64,000 nt of DNA from Streptomyces massasporeus (lineage in GTDB: Bacteria; Actinomycetota; Actinomycetes; Streptomycetales; Streptomycetaceae). Positions 57,607 to 64,000 of this stretch are shown in pieces. The stretch covers positions 682,001-746,000 of the forward strand of contig NZ_BMSE01000001.1 in the NCBI RefSeq assembly GCF_014648995.1. The letters run 5' to 3'. How positions within the stretch are numbered: the stretch's first letter is position 1; each line of letters starts with the position of its first letter. The notes under the pieces are model-generated. The model was not told where the DNA came from. It was given only the letters and a program-made list of their open reading frames with translations, and ran no database searches. The position numbers and the translations under genes are program-made.

Positions 57607-58251
57607 GGCGATCGCCGTCGCGATCAGGCCCCGCCCCGCCGTCCAGCGGCCGTCGAAGTGGCCGATGCGGCGGCCGCCCACCCAGGGGCCGGGGACGAGC
57701 AGCGCCGCGCGGAAGGTGCCGTCGGCGGTGAGTTCGATGTCGGCCTCCATGAAGTCCAGCCACTTCCCGGTGAGCGGGAACCACGCCTTGTAGACGGACT
57801 CCTTCGCGCTGAACAGCAGCCGGTCCCCATGGATGTCGGGGCGTTCGGCCGCGAGCCCGCGCAGCCGGTCCGCCTCGGCCGGCAGGGCCACGGACGGCAG
57901 GACACCCTCGGGCAGCGGCCCGTGGATCTCGGCGTCGATGCCCAGGGAGGCCAGGTCGCCGGCGCGGACCAGGGCCGCGGCGCAGTAGCCGTCGCAGTGG
58001 GTCATGCTGCCGACCAGTCCGGCCGGCCAGCGGGGGGCGCCGCGCTCCCCGGGCAGGATCGGCTGCGGCGGCACACCGAGCTTCTCCATGGCGCGGCGGG
58101 CGCAGGAGCGCACGGTGGCGAACTCCCTGCGCCGCTTGGCGACCGCCCGGGCCACGAGCGCCGCCTCCTCGGGGTACAGCGGGGTGTCCGTGTCCTCGTG
58201 GCCGTACGCCTCCACGGTGACCACGGCGTCCGGCAGCAGTTCCTCGATCAC
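57592..58251 (-). CDS. Sfp/PptT-type 4'-phosphopantetheinyl transferase
   Basis: From a GTG at 58251 the protein is 219 residues with the transferase motifs SMTHCDGYCAAAL, GIDAEIHGPL (metal-binding Asp and Glu) and FSAKESVYKAWFPLT. It transfers phosphopantetheine from CoA to carrier proteins of fatty-acid, polyketide or peptide synthases. It is coupled by GTGA to an upstream metallophosphoesterase, the same order as pptH-pptT in Mycobacterium tuberculosis. From memory it corresponds to SCO6673. Confidence 0.93.
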   Translation of the reverse strand: MIEELLPDAVVTVEAYGHEDTDTPLYPEEAALVARAVAKRRREFATVRSCARRAMEKLGVPPQPILPGERGAPRWPAGLVGSMTHCDGYCAAALVRAGDLASLGIDAEIHGPLPEGVLPSVALPAEADRLRGLAAERPDIHGDRLLFSAKESVYKAWFPLTGKWLDFMEADIELTADGTFRAALLVPGPWVGGRRIGHFDGRWTAGRGLIATAIALPHG

Positions 58252-59108
58252 CGCTGCTCGCCCTCCCTCGGCAGGATGCGCCGCAGCCGCCCCGGCGGCT
58301 GGGCCCGCTTGCTCCACTCGCGCGGATAGCCCACCGACACCTCTTCGAAGGGCACGCCCTCGTGGAAGGTGGTGCGGGGGATGTGCAGATGGCCGTAGAC
58401 CATGGTGTGCACGCGGAACCTGCGGTGCCAGTCGGCGGTCAGGTCCGTGCCGCACCACATGGCGAACTCGGGGTGCCACAGCACGTCCATCGGATGCCGG
58501 TGCAGCGGGTAGTGGTTGACGGGGATCACCGGCAGGTCGCCGGGGAGTGCGGCGAGTCTGCGTTCGGTCTCGGCGACCCGGGCCCGGCACCAGGCCTCCC
58601 GGCTCGGGTACGGGTCGGGGTGCAGCAGGTACTCGTCGGTGCACACGATCCCGGTGCCCTGCGCGTACTCCAGGCCCTGCTCCTTGGTCGTGCAGCCGGC
58701 CGGCAGGAACGAGTAGTCGTACAGCAGGAACAGCGGGGCGACGGCGACCGGGCCGCCGGGGCCGTCCCAGACGGGGTAGGGGTCCTCGGGGGTCGTCACG
58801 CCGAGTTCGCGGCACAGCTCGACCAGGTGCGTGTAGCGGTCGGCACCGCGCAGGGTGACGGCGTCGCTCGGATGGGTCCACAGCTCGTGGTTGCCGGGCA
58901 CCCAGACGACCTTGCGGAAGCGGCCCGCGAGCGTCTCCAGGGCCCAGCGGATGTCCGCCACGGTCTCCGCGACGTCACCGGCCACGAGCAGCCAGTCGTC
59001 GTCCGTCCCGGGCCGCATGCCCTCGACCAGGGCGCGGTTCTCCGGGTAGCCGATGTGCAGATCGCTGATGGCCAGCAGTTGTGCGGCGCCACCGGCCGTC
59101 GACGTCAC
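58248..59108 (-). CDS. Calcineurin-like phosphoesterase, PptH-like
   Basis: The GTG at 59108 gives 286 residues with the five metallophosphoesterase motifs: SDLHIGY (Asp16, His18), VAGDVAE (Asp45), VPGNHELW (Asn73, His74), VNHYPLH and YGHLHIP. It overlaps the transferase start by 4 bp. In M. tuberculosis the equivalent enzyme (PptH) removes phosphopantetheine from carrier proteins, opposing PptT. The shared arrangement makes that role the best hypothesis here. Confidence 0.88.
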   Translation of the reverse strand: MTSTAGGAAQLLAISDLHIGYPENRALVEGMRPGTDDDWLLVAGDVAETVADIRWALETLAGRFRKVVWVPGNHELWTHPSDAVTLRGADRYTHLVELCRELGVTTPEDPYPVWDGPGGPVAVAPLFLLYDYSFLPAGCTTKEQGLEYAQGTGIVCTDEYLLHPDPYPSREAWCRARVAETERRLAALPGDLPVIPVNHYPLHRHPMDVLWHPEFAMWCGTDLTADWHRRFRVHTMVYGHLHIPRTTFHEGVPFEEVSVGYPREWSKRAQPPGRLRRILPREGEQR

Positions 59109-59365
59109 CTCTCGCCCCCTCCGCGCGCACCCGGACGTCACCAAGAGATCACATCCGCGCGACGGGGTGCAAGAGCGGCCCGGCGCCGTGGCCGGAGAAT
59201 TCCTTCACACGCGCGTTGCACGACAGGGCTCGCCGAAGCCGTATGATCTGGCCCAACACCACCGCTACGAACTTCCCTTTCACAGGGGCGGTTTGGTGTC
59301 CCTCCATTTTCCTGCCCGGGCACGGGCTGCTCAGCCCTGCCCGCGAACCGTGAAAGGCGGCCTGC

Positions 59366-60502
59366 ATGGTCTCTCGCGTACGCGTCTGGCTCAACCGCAC
59401 GTACGCGGAGAACGTGTTCTTCATGGATCAGCTGCGGAGAAATCCCAGCGACCGGGCCGTCGAGATCCACGCCACCCACGGCGACCCCGACTCGCCGGTG
59501 CTGGCCGCCGCCGACACCGCCGAGCTGGAGCCCGAGAACCTGTCCCCGGCCGGGTACGTCGAGTACGCGCTGGACCAGTGCGCGCGGCGCGGCATCGACG
59601 TGTTCGTGCCCCGGCTGCACCAGTCGGCGATCGTGGCGCACCGCGCCGAGTTCGAGGCGATCGGCACCGCGCTGCTGGCGCCGCCGCCGGAGGCCGTGGC
59701 CGTCTTCCACGACAAGGTGATCGCCTACGAGGCGGTCCAGGCGATCGGCGTGCCGGTTCCGCCGTGGTACCGGGTCCGCGCGGCGGACGAACTCGTCGCA
59801 GCCGTCGAGGAGTTGGAGTCCGGCGGGCACAAGGCCTGCTTCAAGCCGGCGTCCGGGGCCGGCGGGGTGGGCTTCCGGGTGATCACGCGTACGCCCTTCT
59901 CGCTGACGCATCTGAGCGGGTTCCCCAGCCCGTATGTGCCGCTCGACGTGGTGCTGGAGGCACTGCGGCAGGCCGAGGAGCCGGTCGACTGGCTGGTGAT
60001 GCCGCGTCTGGAGCAGCCCGAGGTGTCGGTGGACTGCCTGACCGGCCCGGACAACCGGGTCCGGCTGGCGGTGGGCCGCACCAAGAACGGCCGCCGCCGG
60101 GGCTTCACGCTGCACGAGCAGTGGCTGGACCCGGCGCGGCGGATCGCGGAGGGCTTCGGTCTGCACTACCTGTCCAACATCCAGTTCCGGATGTTCGGCG
60201 ACCGGCCGGTCCTCATGGACGTCAACACCCGCCCGGCCGGCGGACTGCACCAGCTGTCCCTGTGCGGTGTCAACGCCCCCTGGGCCGCTGTGCAGCTGGC
60301 CCTCGGCGAGGACCCGGGAGAGGTGGTGCCGCCGTTCCTGGGCCAGGACTACACGGTGGTGTCGGGGCCGCGTCCGCTGCGACCGGTGTCGCTGCCGCAC
60401 CAGCGGCCGGAGACGGCGGACCCGCTGCCGGCGGTACCGGCGCCCCCGTCGGCCGCACCGGCCGACGCCGTCGGGTCGGCGGCCCAGGCGCTGCCCCTCT
60501 GA
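59366..60502 (+). CDS. ATP-grasp family carboxylate ligase-like protein
   Basis: The 378-residue protein has an N-terminal pre-ATP-grasp part (VRVWLNRTYAENVFFMDQL) and an ATP-grasp core with FHDKVIAYEAVQAIGVPVP, ACFKPASGAGGVGFRV and DRPVLMDVNTRPAGGLHQLS (metal-binding Asp/Asn). The last 40 residues are proline-rich and disordered. Substrate is unknown. In the 257-bp divergent upstream gap, TATGAT at 59242 could be a -10, with TTGCAC at 59216 as a rather distant -35. Confidence 0.85.
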   Translation: MVSRVRVWLNRTYAENVFFMDQLRRNPSDRAVEIHATHGDPDSPVLAAADTAELEPENLSPAGYVEYALDQCARRGIDVFVPRLHQSAIVAHRAEFEAIGTALLAPPPEAVAVFHDKVIAYEAVQAIGVPVPPWYRVRAADELVAAVEELESGGHKACFKPASGAGGVGFRVITRTPFSLTHLSGFPSPYVPLDVVLEALRQAEEPVDWLVMPRLEQPEVSVDCLTGPDNRVRLAVGRTKNGRRRGFTLHEQWLDPARRIAEGFGLHYLSNIQFRMFGDRPVLMDVNTRPAGGLHQLSLCGVNAPWAAVQLALGEDPGEVVPPFLGQDYTVVSGPRPLRPVSLPHQRPETADPLPAVPAPPSAAPADAVGSAAQALPL

Positions 60503-60506
60503 GGTC

Positions 60507-61025
60507 TCAGACCCTGGCGGCGATCGCCTCGCGCCACACGGGGCTGTCGACGTAGTGGTTGTCGAAGCGTTCCGAGGAGTCCTTGATCTCCTGCGGGTCG
60601 GCCTCGCCGCGCATCACCCGGCCCAGCAGCCGGAGGTAGTCGAAGCGCCCGGCGCCCGGGGTGAAGACGAACAGCACGTCGGCTGTCGCACCGGGCGCGG
60701 CGGCGAAGGCGTGCGGGGTGTTCGGCGGTACGAGAAGGAAGTCACCGGCTCGCAGCACGGTGATCTCCTCGCCCACCAGTACCTGGAGCGCGCCGTCGAT
60801 GACGTAGAACATCTCGGACGCCTCGGTGTGCAGGTGGGCGGGTGCGCCGACCGCGCCCTCGGCGAACGTCGACCGGTAGGCGGTGAGCCGTCCGCCGGTG
60901 TTCCCGGAGTCGGTGAGCAGGGTCATCACGCTGCTGGGGTCGCGCGTCGTCTCGGCCTCGGCGGCGCGGGTGAGGACCGGTGCGAAGCCGCTGCTGTTTC
61001 GCGTGTCGTTCTGTGTCGTCGTCAT
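60507..61025 (-). CDS. Cupin-domain protein
   Basis: The 172-residue protein contains one cupin domain with metal-ligand motif HLHTEASEMFYVIDGALQ and second motif GDFLLVPPNTPHAF. The N- and C-terminal helices are polar. Small quercetinase-like or sugar-binding cupins are alike at this level, so the substrate is open. It lies downstream of the alpha-fucosidase gene on the same strand, with a 78-bp gap. Confidence 0.88.
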   Translation of the reverse strand: MTTTQNDTRNSSGFAPVLTRAAEAETTRDPSSVMTLLTDSGNTGGRLTAYRSTFAEGAVGAPAHLHTEASEMFYVIDGALQVLVGEEITVLRAGDFLLVPPNTPHAFAAAPGATADVLFVFTPGAGRFDYLRLLGRVMRGEADPQEIKDSSERFDNHYVDSPVWREAIAARV

Positions 61026-61103
61026 GACATCGACTCTAGGGAGCCGGGCGACCCACGGCAGGGGGCACTTCGGTGCCGTGATCGTGGGTCAATTCGAGGG
61101 GTG

Positions 61104-62354
61104 TCAGAAGCGGCCCCCGCCCCGGTAGAGGTCCAGTTCTCCTTCCAGTTCGACGGCCAGCACCGTGGCGTGCGGGTCGACGTCGGCTGCGGACGGCGGC
61201 GCGATCCAGAGGATGCCCGGTGTCTCGTGCAGGCCGCCGGTGACCTGGTGGGCCAGTTCGGTGCCGCTGCCCAGGACCGAGACCCGGCGGACCGTGTTGA
61301 GCAGTCCGCGGACGTTGATCTCGGCCCGCGGGGCGTCGAAGAGGGTCAGGTAGAGGGTGCGGCGGTCCTTGGACAGGGTGCTCGGGCCGTAGTGGTGCCC
61401 GGGCGGGAGTCCTCGGACGGTGCCGTACACCGCTTCGGCGTGCCGGGCGATCCAGTCGCCGAGCCCTTCCAGCCGCCGGGCCTGCTCGTCCGTGATCGTG
61501 CCGTCCTCCCGCGGGCCGACGCTGAGGAGCAGGTTCCCTCCGCCGCCTATGGTCTCGGTGAAGTAGCGGATCAGCTGGTCGACGGACTTGTGGTGGTGGT
61601 CGTGGTGCTGGTGGCCCCAGGAGTCGTTGATCGTGAGGCAGAGCTCCCAGGGGCCCTCCGGGGGGATGACGGGGGCGCCCTGCTCGGGGGTGGCGTAGTC
61701 GCCCTCGCTCAGCATGCGGGCGTTGAAGACGACGTCCGGCACCTCGGAGCGGATGAGGGCGGCGAGTTCGGGGATGCGCCACTGCTCCTCGCTGCGGTCC
61801 CACTCGCCGTCGAACCACATCAGGTCGGGCCGGTAGCGGTGGGTGAGTTCACGGATCTGGCCGTCGCGGTAGGCGAGGAACCTCTCCCAGGCCTGGAGGT
61901 CCTCGAACTCGGCGGCGACCTCGGAGTAGCGGTTGTCCTCCAGCTCCGGCGGGCGGCCCGGCTTGCGGGTGGAGGCGTAGTCGGGGTGGCTCCAGTCGGA
62001 GTGGGAGTAGTAGAGGCCGACCTTGAGGCCCTGCTCGCGCAGGGCCTCGGCGTAGCCGCCGATCAGGTCACGGCCCACGTTCAGCTCGCCGTACGCGGTG
62101 TCCCACAGGGCGACCCCGTCGTGGTGGCGGCTGGTGAGGACGGCGTACCTGGCGCCGGCCCGCGCGAAGAGCCTCGCCCAGTCGCGCGGGTCGTAACGGG
62201 CGGCCGTGAACCGGTCGAGCTGGGACATGTACCGGTCGTGCGGAACGATGTCGTCGTAGAACGACCAGGACTCCTGGACGCCGTCGACGGCGTAGATGCC
62301 CCAGTGGACGAAGATGCCGAGCTTGGCGTCCTCGAACCACGGCTGCATGGCCAT
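61104..62354 (-). CDS. Alpha-L-fucosidase (GH29), cytoplasmic form
   Basis: The 416-residue protein starts MAMQPWFEDAKLGIFVHWGI, the GH29 opening, and contains YAVLTSRHHDGVALWDT and the nucleophile motif DLMWFDGEWD, followed by GGGGNLLLSVGPREDG. There is no signal peptide, so it should act on imported oligosaccharides. It is 4 bp from the alpha-mannosidase stop and probably co-transcribed with it. Confidence 0.92.
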   Translation of the reverse strand: MAMQPWFEDAKLGIFVHWGIYAVDGVQESWSFYDDIVPHDRYMSQLDRFTAARYDPRDWARLFARAGARYAVLTSRHHDGVALWDTAYGELNVGRDLIGGYAEALREQGLKVGLYYSHSDWSHPDYASTRKPGRPPELEDNRYSEVAAEFEDLQAWERFLAYRDGQIRELTHRYRPDLMWFDGEWDRSEEQWRIPELAALIRSEVPDVVFNARMLSEGDYATPEQGAPVIPPEGPWELCLTINDSWGHQHHDHHHKSVDQLIRYFTETIGGGGNLLLSVGPREDGTITDEQARRLEGLGDWIARHAEAVYGTVRGLPPGHHYGPSTLSKDRRTLYLTLFDAPRAEINVRGLLNTVRRVSVLGSGTELAHQVTGGLHETPGILWIAPPSAADVDPHATVLAVELEGELDLYRGGGRF

Positions 62355-62358
62355 GCGG

Positions 62359-64000
62359 TCAGCCCCTTCGCAGGCGCAGGGTGAGGATCTGGAAGGGCCG
62401 CAGCGCGACGGCGACGGCGCCGTCGGTGATCTCCGCGTCCTGGAGCGGACGCTCCAGCAGGTCGGTGATCTGGGCGCCGGCGAGCGGGAACCCGGTGCGC
62501 AGGGTGCCGGTGGCCCGGCCGCCGCGGGACTCGTAGAGCCGTACGACGACATCGCCGGAGGCGTCGTCGGCGAGCTTGACCGCCTCCACGGTCACGCCCT
62601 CGCCCTCGGCCGAGACGACCGGCTCGGGGGCGCCGGCCGCGTCGGCCACCCGGAGCGGCAGGTTGAGGGAGTAGCCCTCGGCGACGGCGTCCTCGATGGT
62701 CGCGCCGGGCAGCAGCGCGTAGGTGAAGCGGTGGCGGCCCTGGTCGGCCTCGGGGTCCGGGATGCGCGGGGCGCGGACCAGGCTGAGGCGGACGGTGGTC
62801 GTGGTGCCGCCGTCGTCACGGACGGTGCGGGAGACGTCGTGGCCGTAGGTCGAGTCGTTGATGACGGCGACGCCGTAGCCGGGCTCGGCGAGGTGCACCC
62901 AGCGGTGGCCGGAGACCTCGAAGCGGGCCGACTCCCAGCTGGTGTTGGTGTGGGTGGGGCGCTGGATGTGGCCGAACTGGATCTCGGCGGAGGAGTGCGG
63001 GGCGCGGATGTCGACGGGGAAGGCCGCCTTGAGGATCTTCTCGGTCTCGTGCCAGTCGATGTCCGTCTCGATGTCGATGCGGGGGCTGCCGGCGCGGACG
63101 GTGATCGTCTGGGTGATCGTGGAACCGTTGCCGAAGGACCGCTCGACGCGGATCGCGCCGACCAGCGGGTCCTGCTCGACGACCGTGACGGACGAGGCGT
63201 CCAGGAGGTCCGTGTAGCGGTTCTTGTAGTGCTTGTCGATGTCCCAGGCGTCCCAGTAGTTGGGCAGGTCCGTGTGCAGGCGGAGCAGGTTGCCCGGCTC
63301 GGCGAGCACCTCGCGGCCGGCGCGCAGGTCACGGACCGAGGAGAGGGTGCCGTCCTCGGCCACCTGCACGCGGACCAGTCCGTTGTCGAGGACCAGGCCG
63401 TCCACCGCGACCGGCTGCGGGGGTGCGGTGTCGGCCAGGGGCGCGGAGCCGCTGGCGGGCACCTCCACGTACACCGGTGTGCCGTCGGCGGAGCGGACCA
63501 CTTCGGCGCGGTCGTAAGGGCTGGTGTTGAAGGCGCGGGGCGCCCCGGCGCCCAGTGCGGCCACCGCCTCGGCGGTCAGGGCGTGCAGTTCCCGGGCGAC
63601 GCGGGCGTACTCGGCCTCGGCCTCACGGTGCACCCAGGCGATGGAGGAGCCGGGCAGGATGTCGTGGAACTGGTGCAGCAGCACCGTCTTCCACAGCCGG
63701 TCCAGCTTCTCGTGCGGGTAGCTGTAGTCCGGCGCGTGCAGCGCGGCCGTGGTCGCCCAGAGTTCGGCCTCGCGCAGGAGGTGCTCGGAGCGGCGGTTGC
63801 CCTGCTTGGTGCGGGCCTGGGAGGTGTAGGTGGCGCGGTGCAGCTCCAGGTAGAGCTCGCCGACCCACACGGGCGCGTCCGGGTACTCCTCGCGGGCCTT
63901 GGCGAAGAACTCGTCGGGGTGTTCGACGACGACCTTCGCGGAGCCCTCCAGGTCGGCCAGCCGGCGGGCCCGTTCCATGATCTCGCGGGTGGGGCCGCCG
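62359..64000 (-). CDS. Alpha-mannosidase (GH38), C-terminal part
   Basis: The frame continues beyond the window edge, so the N-terminal catalytic region with the nucleophile Asp is outside. About 546 residues are visible. LYLELHRATYTSQARTKQGN and HQFHDILPGSSI, the GH38 helical-domain and metal-site motifs, are followed by the long beta-sandwich C-terminal domains (LDNGLVRVQV, YWDAWDIDKHYKNR, FPVDIRA). With the adjacent fucosidase it suggests breakdown of mannose- and fucose-containing glycans inside the cell. Confidence 0.93.
   Translation of the reverse strand, partial: GGPTREIMERARRLADLEGSAKVVVEHPDEFFAKAREEYPDAPVWVGELYLELHRATYTSQARTKQGNRRSEHLLREAELWATTAALHAPDYSYPHEKLDRLWKTVLLHQFHDILPGSSIAWVHREAEAEYARVARELHALTAEAVAALGAGAPRAFNTSPYDRAEVVRSADGTPVYVEVPASGSAPLADTAPPQPVAVDGLVLDNGLVRVQVAEDGTLSSVRDLRAGREVLAEPGNLLRLHTDLPNYWDAWDIDKHYKNRYTDLLDASSVTVVEQDPLVGAIRVERSFGNGSTITQTITVRAGSPRIDIETDIDWHETEKILKAAFPVDIRAPHSSAEIQFGHIQRPTHTNTSWESARFEVSGHRWVHLAEPGYGVAVINDSTYGHDVSRTVRDDGGTTTTVRLSLVRAPRIPDPEADQGRHRFTYALLPGATIEDAVAEGYSLNLPLRVADAAGAPEPVVSAEGEGVTVEAVKLADDASGDVVVRLYESRGGRATGTLRTGFPLAGAQITDLLERPLQDAEITDGAVAVALRPFQILTLRLRRG

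Noticed and set aside
59216..59247. A confident promoter for the ATP-grasp gene
   Set aside because: TATGAT is a good -10, but the best -35 (TTGCAC) is 20 bp away, too far for a firm call.
1..64000. tRNA, rRNA, insertion sequences, integrase genes or attachment sites
   Set aside because: I saw no cloverleaf with a tRNA-like T-loop, no rRNA sequence and no transposase or integrase motifs. A tRNAscan and an IS search would settle it.

Overview
The window is very GC-rich, densely coding actinobacterial DNA and almost certainly a piece of a Streptomyces chromosome. It carries an SsgA-family sporulation gene, a WhiB-like protein, a complete pca operon with a PcaV-type repressor, a small two-domain laccase, many GTG/TTG starts, ATGA/GTGA gene overlaps, and only one in-frame TTA codon that I noticed. 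From memory, the gene order resembles the Streptomyces coelicolor segment running from about SCO6722 (ssgD) down to about SCO6673 (a phosphopantetheinyl transferase). I saw no rRNA, tRNA, CRISPR array, insertion sequence or phage module.

Layout. 1-5150: end of an enoyl-reductase-like gene, endonuclease V, a YciI protein, a Rho-N-like small protein, a secreted BNR/WD-repeat protein, ssgD and a GPP34 protein. 5150-9383: an antibiotic-resistance-type ABC-F gene behind a leader with a three-codon open reading frame and a hairpin, followed by a short UvrA paralogue. 9575-12960: dimethylargininase, an acyl-ACP desaturase behind three phased operators, a WhiB-like protein and a VOC protein. 13250-20264: a LacI regulator, a Tat-exported laccase and, divergently, a coupled pair of secreted proteins (ThuA plus PQQ-type sugar dehydrogenase; cupredoxin plus Ig-like repeats plus DUF1080). 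20251-23619: split NHEJ polymerase and ligase genes and a zinc alcohol dehydrogenase. 23793-24806: a DUF3048 lipoprotein.

24856-37442: aromatic catabolism. PcaV faces pcaIJF-HGBL, which converts protocatechuate to succinyl-CoA and acetyl-CoA. Next to it are a LAL-type ATPase that stops where its LuxR helix-turn-helix should begin, an MHS-type transporter and anmK. 37496-45121: a DUF2510 membrane protein, a TetR/PAP2 divergent pair around a large palindrome, an EamA-like permease, a Tat-exported phospholipase C and a second MHS transporter. 45100-46727: a signal-less LysM protein overlapping a membrane-protein gene. 46890-49068: vanA, an unknown 59-residue protein and vanB, all translationally coupled.

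49152-54764: a six-gene hydroxyproline-catabolism operon (three-part D-hydroxyproline dehydrogenase, DapA-like deaminase, epimerase, GntR regulator). One subunit carries a 33-bp minisatellite tail. 54864-57391: a free-standing MmyB-type ligand-binding domain facing an XRE regulator coupled to an ImmA/IrrE-like peptidase. 57433-57606: an array of 41-bp repeats. 57592-59108: a PptT-like transferase coupled to a PptH-like phosphoesterase. 59366-64000: an ATP-grasp enzyme, a cupin, an alpha-L-fucosidase and the end of an alpha-mannosidase gene.

The strongest candidate for an undescribed system is the 13250-20264 block. A laccase, a sugar dehydrogenase and a translationally coupled copper protein could form an extracellular sugar-to-oxygen electron chain, with half of it under bldA (TTA codon) control.
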